A stretch of 6,718 bases of DNA from Prevotella sp. (GCA_017430675.1 JAFRMM010000007.1:1-6718), one strand, 5' to 3'; shown: positions 1 through 6,369, counted from the first letter of the stretch. Notes: generated from the letters alone by a model not told the origin. Numbers and translations are program-made.

Positions 1-337
1 AGACTGCGAACGTCCAGCCGCCAGTCTTCCAAGCCACGGGGCGATAGAAGTGGTTCAGCGCCACATACTTGTCATACTGCCACGGAGTCAGCACGAAGCG
101 GAGGTCAGCATTACGACGATCCCACCAGATGCCAAACACGTCACTATGTCCGTTCAGGCTCATCAGGTAGTCGAGGTTGATCTCATAGACTGCGTTATAC
201 TGTGCAGCGGTAAGGTTCAGTTCGTAAGCCATCTTGTCGCTCAGGAACAGGGCCTCGTTCTTCGCTGCGTTATAGTTCATTGCCTTGGCCGAGATAGTCA
301 TGACCATCATCACTGCCAGAATCATCATCTTCTTCAT
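1..337 (-). CDS. Secreted small protein of unknown function (5' part only)
   Basis: The first 112 codons are visible; the gene runs off the left edge. The start is the ATG at 337-335, preceded by a clear AGGAG (350-346) eight bases upstream, the only Shine-Dalgarno besides that of the HEPN gene. Residues 1-19 look like a type I signal peptide (two lysines, a Met/Leu/Val-rich core, AKA at the cleavage site), so the product is probably periplasmic or exported. The mature part is rich in Tyr, Trp and Asn, with stretches such as LSDKMAYELNLTAAQY, then a WWDRRNADLR segment, then TPWQYDKY. This resembles short conserved hypothetical proteins of Bacteroides and Prevotella that carry a 'KMAYELNL..QY..VYEIN' signature. 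That is from memory, and I know no function for them. It has its own promoter and is unlikely to be co-transcribed with the esterase upstream. Confidence 0.75.
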   Translation of the reverse strand, partial: MKKMMILAVMMVMTISAKAMNYNAAKNEALFLSDKMAYELNLTAAQYNAVYEINLDYLMSLNGHSDVFGIWWDRRNADLRFVLTPWQYDKYVALNHFYRPVAWKTGGWTFAV

Positions 338-389
338 ATTCTTATCTCCTATCTTTAAAGGGTTAGACATTTATTTCTTGTTCACAGTG

Positions 390-420
390 CAAAGTACGGC
401 AATTTTTAGGAGGATTCAAA
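390..420 (-). promoter_or_regulatory. Bacteroidota-type promoter for the small secreted protein
   Basis: On the minus strand a TTTG (-33, 420-417) is followed after 20 nt by TACTTTGCA (-7 region, 396-388). The -7 box is one base short of the TAnnTTTG consensus, but spacing and the TTTGCA end fit. It implies a 5' leader of roughly 45 nt before the ATG at 337. The -33 element lies in the loop of the inverted repeat at 404-436. Confidence 0.55.
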
Positions 421-436
421 GGGAATCTTCCTAAAA
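404..436. repeat. 14-bp inverted repeat, terminator or operator
   Basis: TTTTAGGAGGATTC (404-417) and GAATCTTCCTAAAA (423-436) pair at 13 of 14 positions around a 5-nt loop. It lies about 50 nt beyond the stop of the esterase, so it could end that transcript, although no T tract follows on either strand. It also covers the -33 element of the next promoter, so it could be an operator. Position and symmetry are seen; the function is inferred. Confidence 0.5.
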
Positions 437-484
437 CGATGATGGTAAAACCCTAAAGATTAATAGGGAAAATCCTGCAGATTG

Positions 485-1648
485 TTACTTGAACAGGTAC
501 TGGGCGAACTCATGGAGCGACTTGCGCCATACCTGCCACTCGTGATCGCCAGGGTAGGAGTTAAAACGTACCTCCACGCCACCGTCGCGCATCTTCTTCA
601 CGATGTTACGCGTATAGTCAATGCGCGGATCCTGTTCGCCACAACTCATGAAAAACACATCGAACTGCTCATTGAATGTCTTGGTATCAGAGAGTATGCC
701 TGGCACCTCGGTCTCCAGGTCGAAGTTGGATGCGCCAGAGATACCACCGAACATGCCTGTTGAGAAAACGCCTACGTTGGCAAACACCTCTGGATCGCGC
801 AGACCGATGTAGAACGACTGACCGCCACCCATCGAGAGTCCGCACATGGCGCGGCTCTTACGGTCCTGCTTGGTGCGATAGTTCTTCTCCACAAAGGGTA
901 TCACATTCTCTATCAGTTCACTGCGGAAACTCTGCATGCCCTGCCAACTGTAGCCACCGCCAAAGCCTCCATTACGCGAACGGACATTGCTGTTGGCACT
1001 CACCACGATCATAGGCACCGCCTTGCCAGCCGCAATCAGGTTGTCCATGATCTGAGCCGTACGACCCTGTTCCATCCAGCCGCGATGATCCTCACCGCCG
1101 CCATGCTGGATATAGACCACTGGATAGGACTGCTGGCTTTCGTTATAGCCTGCAGGGGTATAGACCATCAGGGGTCGCCATGCCTGATCCACCTTCGAGT
1201 AATAATGTACGGTGCGCACCTCGCCGTGTGGCACAGCCTGTACCTCGAAATCGTCCATGCCCTCCTCGGGAATCTCGATGGCACTCGACCATTTGCCGCA
1301 GCCGTAGAACGTCTGACTGGCGGGGTCGGACACGGATACGCCATCCACTATCAGGAAATAGTAGTGGAATCCTGGTACCTGTGGTTGGGTGGTCACCGTC
1401 CAGATACCCTCACCAGACTTCTGCATGTCGTACTTGGTACCGCACAGGTCGATCTGCACCTTCTGCGCCTCTGGGGCTTTCACGGTGAACTCCACCCTGT
1501 TGTCGCTTAGAAGTTTTGGACCTTGCATCATGTTCACATTCGTAACAGGCACTACATGGTCTATCTTCACTAATACTCCCTGTGCTACAACCTGAGTGCA
1601 GACAACGGCCGTCAGCACTACGGCCAGCATCATTTTAATGGTTCTCAT
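485..1648 (-). CDS. Secreted carbohydrate esterase, CE1-type with N-terminal E-set/CBM48-like domain
   Basis: The 387-residue protein starts with a signal peptide (about 1-23, ending VVAQ) and has no lipobox, so it should be periplasmic or secreted. Residues about 40-125 form an immunoglobulin-like E-set/CBM48-type domain (VEFTVKAPEAQKVQI, then a GIWTVT strand and FHYYFLIVDG). Residues about 145-387 are an esterase-D/feruloyl-esterase type alpha/beta-hydrolase: oxyanion-region HGGG at 182-185, nucleophile elbow GLSMG with Ser272, probable acid Asp340 (GEQDP) and His369 (GDHEW). This E-set plus CE1 arrangement is common in Bacteroidota enzymes that remove feruloyl or acetyl groups from xylan and related polymers. 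Substrate specificity cannot be read from the sequence. The start has no Shine-Dalgarno but lies just after a good -7 element. It is divergent from a propeller/AraC regulator, which may control it. The reading frame looks intact with all catalytic residues present. Confidence 0.9.
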   Translation of the reverse strand: MRTIKMMLAVVLTAVVCTQVVAQGVLVKIDHVVPVTNVNMMQGPKLLSDNRVEFTVKAPEAQKVQIDLCGTKYDMQKSGEGIWTVTTQPQVPGFHYYFLIVDGVSVSDPASQTFYGCGKWSSAIEIPEEGMDDFEVQAVPHGEVRTVHYYSKVDQAWRPLMVYTPAGYNESQQSYPVVYIQHGGGEDHRGWMEQGRTAQIMDNLIAAGKAVPMIVVSANSNVRSRNGGFGGGYSWQGMQSFRSELIENVIPFVEKNYRTKQDRKSRAMCGLSMGGGQSFYIGLRDPEVFANVGVFSTGMFGGISGASNFDLETEVPGILSDTKTFNEQFDVFFMSCGEQDPRIDYTRNIVKKMRDGGVEVRFNSYPGDHEWQVWRKSLHEFAQYLFK

Positions 1649-1670
1649 AATCAGTCATATTTATTTTCTG

Positions 1671-1678
1671 CAAAGTTA
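1671..1678 (-). promoter_or_regulatory. -7 element of the esterase promoter
   Basis: TAACTTTG on the minus strand matches the Bacteroidota TAnnTTTG consensus exactly and continues CA. It ends 22 nt before the ATG at 1648, giving a short leader. I see no convincing TTTG at the -33 position, which would fit a promoter that depends on an activator. Confidence 0.6.
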
Positions 1679-1783
1679 CGAATTATTACATGAACTACGT
1701 CATATCTGTCCCTACATTTACAATACTTTAATGATTTGACAAAAAGAGAAATAGAGCGTAAGAGTAAAAATGTGCCAGAAAAA

Positions 1784-1815
1784 TTTGGAGTTAATTGTCT
1801 TTTTCATTAACTTTG
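1784..1815 (+). promoter_or_regulatory. Bacteroidota-type promoter for the propeller/AraC regulator
   Basis: TTTG at 1784-1787, a 20-nt spacer and TAACTTTG at 1808-1815 match both consensus elements exactly. The start codon at 1835 is 19 nt beyond the -7 box. This is the best promoter in the window. Confidence 0.75.
1790..1811. promoter_or_regulatory. Candidate operator, GTTAAT-N10-ATTAAC
   Basis: Perfect 6-bp inverted arms (1790-1795 and 1806-1811) sit between the -33 and -7 elements and overlap the -7 box. A protein bound here would block the regulator's own promoter. The sequence is AT-rich, so a chance match is possible. Confidence 0.3.
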
Positions 1816-1834
1816 CAACGACAACGATAACCCT

Positions 1835-4282
1835 ATGCGTGGTAAGTACTTATTGACCTGTCTCTTTGTGGGAATTCTGCTGATGCCGTCTGTTCCGGTT
1901 TCGGCCAGGGATATGCGTTTCTACGTGTATAACGCGGCCAACGGACTGGCAGACAACAGTGCGCAGACCATTCATGTCACCAAGACAGGTCGGTTGGTAA
2001 TCACGACCATCGGGCAGATCAACTTCTTCGACGGACAGACGTTCACGTATATCGATCCGAGCAGCGAGAACCTGTATCCGCTGCCCAACTATACAGGCAA
2101 CTACCACCTCTATTTCGACAAGTTCCACCATATCTGGCTGAAGAACACGCATAACGTGACGTGCGTGAACCTGACCACGGAGCGCTTCGTGGATTCCATC
2201 GACAAGGTATTCGAGGAGTTCGGGGTCACGGACAAGGCTCTCGACATGTTCGTGGATCAGACGAACGTCGTGTGGATACTCACGGAGAAAGGGCTCTACA
2301 ACGTGGAACTGCAACGGTATTATGAGGTGAACAGGCGTCTCAGCCTTCAGGATATGGAGGTGTATGGCAACCAGTATCTGATGCTCTTCTACAGCAATGG
2401 GCAGATGGATGTGATTGACCTCAAGACAGGGAATAAGGTGCAGGAAAGCCATGCCTACGGACAGGAACAGGTGAAGCGGTTCGACAGGTCGTCGCTGATC
2501 CTATCCGATGGCAAAACCTTCTATCAGATCAGAAACGGTCAGCATGATGGTGTGCTGATGACGTTTGACGTGGATTCATGGGTGTGGAAAACGGTCATGC
2601 AACAGCCATATCACCTGAACAATCTCGCAGAGGCGGACAGTCTGCTCTATATCCCCTCGGAATATGGCTACTGGACATACGATACCAGGACGGCAGACCT
2701 GAAGCATGTGGAGAAGTTACAGATGGCTGCAGGGGAACTCCTCCTGACGGACATCAATACCATGGCCTTCGACAAGCAGGGAGGACTGTGGGTAGGTACG
2801 GAGAAGCGGGGACTGCTCTATGCGAGACCTCATACCACACCGTTCAATATCTATGGATGGACTCATCCGAGGGCTCTGGAACTGTCGGATATTATGGATA
2901 AGAACGTCAAGACGAGAACCACGTACAGTAACAGGAGTGTGAACTGCGTGTTCACGGATTCGAGGGGCTGGGACTGGGTAGGCACATCGTCCGGACTCCA
3001 GTTGTATAGGAACAAGTCTGTCAGGCTACCGCAGATGGTGACGCGTAATGAGGGTCTGCTGAACAATGTGATCCATACCATCATCGAGGACAAGGCCCAT
3101 AACATCTGGGTGGGTACGAGTTACGGCATCTCCTGCCTGTTTATCGAGGATGACGATATCCGGTTCATCAACAGTTACAACCAGTGGGACGACATCCCCA
3201 GCGAGTCGTTTGTCAACGGACGTGCCCTGTTGCTCCCTGACGGTACGATCGCCATGCAGATGCTTGACCACGTCATAGAGTACAACCCCGAGCAGATGAT
3301 GACCATCACGGATCATATCGCCTATGAGATCTATCCGAAACTTATCAGGCTGATGGTGAACGGCAATGTGATCAGGACAGGACAGGAACTGGACGGGAAC
3401 GTGATCCTCGAGAAAGCCCTCTCGCGTACGAAGGAGATCAACCTGAACTACGATCAGAACTCGCTCACGCTGACGTTCTCGGCCCTGAACTATTTCCGTC
3501 CGCAACAGACGTATTACCGTGTGCGTATCAAGGGTCTCAACGATACCTGGCAGGTGCTGACACGCTATAACTCTGGGGGGATGGTGGATGCCCATGGACA
3601 ACTCCATCTGCCGTTCGTCGCCCTGAAGCCCGGTTCCTATTCCATAGAGGTGCAGACGTCGATGTTGCCCGACAAATGGGATTCCGTGCCTTATGAATGG
3701 ATCATCAATATCAACGAGCCATGGTGGCGCACTACGGGTATGTTCGTCCTGTTGGGCCTGATCCTCCTGTTCCTGCTGGTCTTCAATGCCTATTACTATT
3801 GGCGGAACACGAATATGCGTGCCATACGCAATAGTCAGGAGCAAGGTGTCATTAAGCGCATCAAGACCTTTGCCGAGCGTTGTACACAGCAGGAGGAATC
3901 GATGGAGCCTATTCCTGAGGAGGTCTATGGCATGGGGGATCCACAGAATGACCTGTCCGCAGAGTTTATGGAAACGATGACCAAGATGCTCCCTGTACTC
4001 ACCTCCAAGGAAGCATCCAGGATTACGATGCGCGAACTGAGCGATGTGGTGGGGATGGATGTCCAGAAATTATATCAGTTGGTGACGGCCAATATCTATA
4101 AGAGCCCGAGACCGCTTGCACGCAAGATCATGCTGGCAAAGGCCACAGAGATGCTTAAGACCACCAAGATGAGCGTTGCAGAGATATCGGATGCCTGTGG
4201 CTTCGTGACACCCAATTACTTCATTGCCACGTTCTACCATCAGAACAAGATGACGCCAGAGCACTATCGGAGCAGACTGTAA
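1835..4282 (+). CDS. Transmembrane sensor-regulator: propeller, Y_Y_Y, AraC HTH, no kinase
   Basis: This 815-residue protein combines a periplasmic sensor with a cytoplasmic DNA-binding domain. After a signal peptide (about 1-24, VSA-R) comes a beta-propeller region to about residue 490. Its clearest regulator-propeller repeats are GGLWVGTEKRGLLY (316-329), GWDWVGTSSGLQLY (378-391) and HNIWVGTSYGI (422-432). A Y_Y_Y domain follows at about 535-627 (YYRVRIKGLNDTW). One transmembrane helix spans about 635-655. A linker of about 70 residues leads to an AraC-type domain at about 725-815 with both helix-turn-helices (MRELSDVVGMDVQKLY; VAEISDACGFVTPNYF) and the terminal TPEHYR. The order matches hybrid two-component systems of Bacteroidota, but there is no room for HisKA, HATPase_c or receiver domains, which would normally bring such proteins to about 1300 residues. 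The frame is continuous with no deletion scar. It probably signals directly through the membrane to control carbohydrate-use genes, perhaps the divergent esterase (inference). SusR is a precedent for a one-polypeptide membrane regulator. Confidence 0.9.
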   Translation: MRGKYLLTCLFVGILLMPSVPVSARDMRFYVYNAANGLADNSAQTIHVTKTGRLVITTIGQINFFDGQTFTYIDPSSENLYPLPNYTGNYHLYFDKFHHIWLKNTHNVTCVNLTTERFVDSIDKVFEEFGVTDKALDMFVDQTNVVWILTEKGLYNVELQRYYEVNRRLSLQDMEVYGNQYLMLFYSNGQMDVIDLKTGNKVQESHAYGQEQVKRFDRSSLILSDGKTFYQIRNGQHDGVLMTFDVDSWVWKTVMQQPYHLNNLAEADSLLYIPSEYGYWTYDTRTADLKHVEKLQMAAGELLLTDINTMAFDKQGGLWVGTEKRGLLYARPHTTPFNIYGWTHPRALELSDIMDKNVKTRTTYSNRSVNCVFTDSRGWDWVGTSSGLQLYRNKSVRLPQMVTRNEGLLNNVIHTIIEDKAHNIWVGTSYGISCLFIEDDDIRFINSYNQWDDIPSESFVNGRALLLPDGTIAMQMLDHVIEYNPEQMMTITDHIAYEIYPKLIRLMVNGNVIRTGQELDGNVILEKALSRTKEINLNYDQNSLTLTFSALNYFRPQQTYYRVRIKGLNDTWQVLTRYNSGGMVDAHGQLHLPFVALKPGSYSIEVQTSMLPDKWDSVPYEWIININEPWWRTTGMFVLLGLILLFLLVFNAYYYWRNTNMRAIRNSQEQGVIKRIKTFAERCTQQEESMEPIPEEVYGMGDPQNDLSAEFMETMTKMLPVLTSKEASRITMRELSDVVGMDVQKLYQLVTANIYKSPRPLARKIMLAKATEMLKTTKMSVAEISDACGFVTPNYFIATFYHQNKMTPEHYRSRL

Positions 4283-5487
4283 GCCACCAGCCGCCACGTG
4301 CGCTCACCCGTACCTTTATAATATACCAGTACCTGATAGTGGTTCTCCGTCTCGAAGAAGTTTCCTTCAGAGGGCAGGGGATGGGGTCTCCCGTCGTCTG
4401 TTATCAGGAGATACTGGTAGGAGTAGTAGCCCTGCTTCTGGAGAATCCTGGCCGTGTATAGTTGTTTGTCTGTATCGTATTCCATTACATAGGTGTCGGG
4501 ATCCTCTGTGGTCCACCGTCCGTCGATGACGATGGTGCCCTGGGGAGGATAGGGGGATTTGAGCCTGTAGTTCACCCAGACGTAATCGCTTGTGATGTCG
4601 TTCTCACGGTTGTCGCTGTTGCGGATGTAGAAACTGCCATTGGCATCCTCGTCGTAGAGGTAGTTGGGACGCGGCTCGCTGAGGAAAGGGAAGGCCTGGT
4701 AGTATTCACCGTCCCATACGATGCGGTCGATACCCATCGTCGGGTGGGAGGGGTCGAGGACCTCGAACTTGCGGTATTCGTTGCCGCCGTCGAAGATCAG
4801 GTCCCTGCAGTGCTTCCATTCCAGTCCGTTCTGGCTGACGGCACTGGGCTTCGTGTTCCATCGCCAGTTGTCCTCCCGTCCGTTCTGCATGACCACGGTC
4901 TGCAACTGTTCCTGCGGGTCTGTCACAGACAGGTTGCCGTATTTCAGTCCGAACGTTACCTGCTGGTGACATTGGTTCGTGTCGATATCCGTGTTTGACG
5001 ACATGGCCGTCGAGAGTGTCATTGCCTGTTCCGTGACCAGGAACTCCACGGTCAGGATCACCTCGTCCTGCTCCTCGTCGATGATGCTCAGGCGGTAGTT
5101 CCCGCTCATCTTCAGACGGCACTGGCTGTTGGGGATTGTCATGCCGTAGTGGGTATAGGACACCGTGGTGTTGATGGAGCGCTCGAAGTCGTCAATAACG
5201 ATATTGTTGAACCCTTCCAGCCAGTCACTCTCAAAGAGATCCTCCGATACGGTCCAGTCTGCCTCGCAGTGCTCCAGATGGCAGACATACCGGTGGTAGT
5301 CGTGCGACAGTTCGTCGAAGCCGACGCGCAGGATATCATGATGATGGAGCCGCATGACGGCGGGTGAGAGCCAGTCCTGGTTCACCACAGCCTGCAGCGA
5401 CTTCACCTGCGGACTATAAATCCTGTTCTCTGCCACAGCCGCCATGGCTGTCAGCAGCATAACCATACTTATCAACACGTTCTTCAC
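4264..5487 (-). CDS. DUF5103 / type IX secretion system plug-like protein
   Basis: The 407-residue product has a signal peptide (about 1-19, ending AVA-E) and then the conserved pattern of the DUF5103 family. Visible landmarks are LRVGFDEL (53-60), HCEADW (73-78), a GFNN segment, SYTHYGMTIPN (110-120), SGNYRLSI (128-135), QNGREDNW (201-208) and FDGGNEYRKFEV (232-243). Proteins with this domain include the T9SS Plug described in Flavobacterium, a periplasmic partner that closes the SprA translocon channel; identity here rests on the domain only. The length is normal for the family. The start codon is GTG (5487-5485): it gives the lysine-bearing signal peptide, while the next ATG (5466) would remove the positive N-region. 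The -7 element is only 5 nt upstream, so the mRNA is probably leaderless. The 3' end overlaps the convergent regulator gene by 19 bp. Confidence 0.85.
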   Translation of the reverse strand: MKNVLISMVMLLTAMAAVAENRIYSPQVKSLQAVVNQDWLSPAVMRLHHHDILRVGFDELSHDYHRYVCHLEHCEADWTVSEDLFESDWLEGFNNIVIDDFERSINTTVSYTHYGMTIPNSQCRLKMSGNYRLSIIDEEQDEVILTVEFLVTEQAMTLSTAMSSNTDIDTNQCHQQVTFGLKYGNLSVTDPQEQLQTVVMQNGREDNWRWNTKPSAVSQNGLEWKHCRDLIFDGGNEYRKFEVLDPSHPTMGIDRIVWDGEYYQAFPFLSEPRPNYLYDEDANGSFYIRNSDNRENDITSDYVWVNYRLKSPYPPQGTIVIDGRWTTEDPDTYVMEYDTDKQLYTARILQKQGYYSYQYLLITDDGRPHPLPSEGNFFETENHYQVLVYYKGTGERTWRLVAYSLLR

Positions 5488-5492
5488 GGCTG

Positions 5493-5500
5493 CAAAGATA
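5493..5500 (-). promoter_or_regulatory. -7 element of the plug gene promoter, almost touching the start codon
   Basis: TATCTTTG on the minus strand is an exact TAnnTTTG match and continues CA. Only 5 nt separate it from the GTG at 5487, so initiation would fall at or next to the start codon. No good -33 element is seen. The 13 bases at 5488-5500 (GGCTGCAAAGATA on the plus strand) recur exactly at 6424-6436. Confidence 0.6.
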
Positions 5501-5514
5501 TATAAAATTCCCGA

Positions 5515-5536
5515 AATCCTTGGCCGTTTCAGGATT
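5515..5536. promoter_or_regulatory. Candidate operator, AATCCT-N10-AGGATT, upstream of the MNT/HEPN pair
   Basis: Perfect 6-bp inverted arms (5515-5520, 5531-5536) straddle the -33 element and spacer of the cassette promoter. Toxin-antitoxin modules often repress themselves from such sites, but neither protein here has a recognisable DNA-binding domain, and short arms can arise by chance. Confidence 0.3.
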
Positions 5537-5550
5537 ATTAATTATATTTG
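5520..5550 (+). promoter_or_regulatory. Promoter of the MNT/HEPN cassette
   Basis: TTG (5520-5522), a 20-nt spacer and TATATTTG (5543-5550, continuing CA) fit the Bacteroidota -33/-7 consensus. The MNT start codon lies 10 nt past the -7 box, so the leader would be only a few nucleotides long. Confidence 0.65.
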
Positions 5551-5560
5551 CACTCAAAAT

Positions 5561-5884
5561 ATGGAACGACAGCAAGTAATTGACAACATCAGACAAGTTG
5601 CTGCACGCGTATTGCCAAAAGGCTCGACGGTTTATTTATATGGTTCCAGAGCCCGTGGTGACTGGAATGATCAGAGCGATTGGGATCTACTCGTGCTGCT
5701 TGACAAACCTTTGCGCGATTCAAAGGATTGGGATAACTATGCATGGCCGTTCACTGACATGGGTTGGGACATTGGCGAGGACATCAGCGCCCGAACCTAT
5801 ACGAAGAATGACTGGTTTAACGGCCCTCACTCGATGTTTTATTATAACGTAGAAGAAGATAAGGAGGTACTATATGAGTCTTAA
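5561..5884 (+). CDS. MNT-type minimal nucleotidyltransferase, probable antitoxin (MntA-like)
   Basis: The 107-residue protein is a small polymerase-beta-fold nucleotidyltransferase. The GSX10DXD signature is complete: Gly28-Ser29, then ten residues (RARGDWNDQS), then Asp40-Trp41-Asp42, so the metal-binding pair is intact. A further acidic residue at Asp70 or Asp74 may be the third ligand; I cannot decide which. In characterised type VII toxin-antitoxin systems such an enzyme inactivates its HEPN partner by transferring AMP to a tyrosine. The start at 5561 (MERQQV) was chosen because the frame upstream runs through the promoter. There is no Shine-Dalgarno and almost no leader. It overlaps the HEPN gene by 11 bp, indicating coupled expression. 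A substrate other than the HEPN partner cannot be excluded. Confidence 0.85.
   Translation: MERQQVIDNIRQVAARVLPKGSTVYLYGSRARGDWNDQSDWDLLVLLDKPLRDSKDWDNYAWPFTDMGWDIGEDISARTYTKNDWFNGPHSMFYYNVEEDKEVLYES
5861..5867 (+). promoter_or_regulatory. Strong Shine-Dalgarno of the HEPN gene
   Basis: AAGGAGG lies 6 nt before the ATG at 5874, inside the 3' end of the MNT gene. It fixes the HEPN start and is notable where most starts in this window lack such a site. Confidence 0.8.
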
Positions 5885-6293
5885 GGAAATCGACAGACAA
5901 ATTCTGATTACACTTGAATTGGACAAGTCGGACAAGACCTGGGAGCAGATGCAGGTTCAAGTAAACAACAATGTATGGGAGATGGCAGCCAACCGCCTCT
6001 ACTATTCCCTTTTCCATGCCGTGAGTGCCCTGCTTATCACTGATCGTCACGAGGTGGGAACGCATCGAGGAGCCGTCAACCAATTCCACCTCTATTACAT
6101 CAAGACGTCCATATTCACCAAAGACGAAGGCCGTCTTTATTCCACCCTTCAAAAACTGCGAGAGGATGGAGACTACAACTGCTATATTGACGTGGAACAG
6201 AAGGACGTGGAGTCCAACATAGAGCCTACCCGACAACTGATCCAAAAGATCAAGCAATATATCGCTGAGAAAACGACACAGGACCGTCGCTAA
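5874..6293 (+). CDS. HEPN-domain protein, probable toxin partner of the MNT enzyme
   Basis: The 139-residue, mostly helical protein has the core of the HEPN family of the PF05168 type: AANRLYYSLFHAVSALL at 38-54, then THRGAVNQF at 63-71, then LREDGDYNCYIDVEQKDVE at 95-113 and a final helix. HEPN toxins are commonly RNases using an Rx4-6H motif. Here the only good candidate is Arg41 to His48 (RLYYSLFH, Rx6H), near the N-terminal helix. The RX4HXY motif of HepT-type toxins, whose Tyr is the AMPylation target, is not present. The gene overlaps the MNT gene by 11 bp and has a strong Shine-Dalgarno. A toxin role is likely from the pairing, but an accessory role (substrate-binding subunit of the nucleotidyltransferase) is possible. 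The length is normal and the frame intact. Confidence 0.82.
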   Translation: MSLKEIDRQILITLELDKSDKTWEQMQVQVNNNVWEMAANRLYYSLFHAVSALLITDRHEVGTHRGAVNQFHLYYIKTSIFTKDEGRLYSTLQKLREDGDYNCYIDVEQKDVESNIEPTRQLIQKIKQYIAEKTTQDRR

Positions 6294-6294
6294 A

Positions 6295-6321
6295 TTGACG
6301 GATTTGACGAAATTGACACAT
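6295..6321 (+). repeat. Three tandem 9-mers, TTGACGGAT / TTGACGAAA / TTGACACAT
   Basis: Three consecutive units at 6295-6303, 6304-6312 and 6313-6321 each begin TTGAC. They form the left arm of a larger inverted element; the right arm is at 6384-6410. Confidence 0.65.
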
Positions 6322-6335
6322 TTATGAGCAACTTT

Positions 6336-6369
6336 CTCACGCGTACCGTGCGTGCGCGGTACGCGTGAG
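6336..6369 (+). terminator. 13-bp perfect GC-rich hairpin after the MNT/HEPN operon
   Basis: CTCACGCGTACCG (6336-6348) and CGGTACGCGTGAG (6357-6369) pair perfectly around an 8-nt loop (TGCGTGCG). It lies 42 nt past the HEPN stop. On the plus strand it is followed by GTTTCTTTG, a weak T-rich stretch, so it may end the cassette transcript. The surrounding symmetric 9-mers suggest it is the core of a palindromic repeat that may also serve as a terminator. Confidence 0.6.

Noticed and set aside
485..1648. Lipoprotein assignment for the esterase because of Cys17 in the signal peptide
   Set aside because: The residues before the Cys are V-V, without the small residue required at -1 of a lipobox. 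Cleavage after VVAQ by signal peptidase I fits better.
3026..3844. Long minus-strand ORF (272 codons) inside the regulator gene
   Set aside because: It is opposite the propeller, Y_Y_Y and transmembrane coding sequence. The translation is rich in His, Arg, Asp and Val as expected of an antisense shadow, with no signal or domain.
4706..5122. Minus-strand ORF (138 codons) in another frame of the plug gene
   Set aside because: It overlaps conserved DUF5103 motifs in the main frame, and its Arg/Gly/Pro-rich translation is typical of a shifted frame.
5444..5560. N-terminal extension of the MNT protein by 39 residues
   Set aside because: The extension would read through the plug gene signal peptide in antisense and through the cassette promoter. 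The start at 5561 fits both the promoter and the family's usual length.
6295..6321. CRISPR-like or iteron array from the TTGAC 9-mers
   Set aside because: The units are only 9 bp, directly adjacent without spacers, and mirrored on the other side of a hairpin. No cas or replication initiation gene is present.
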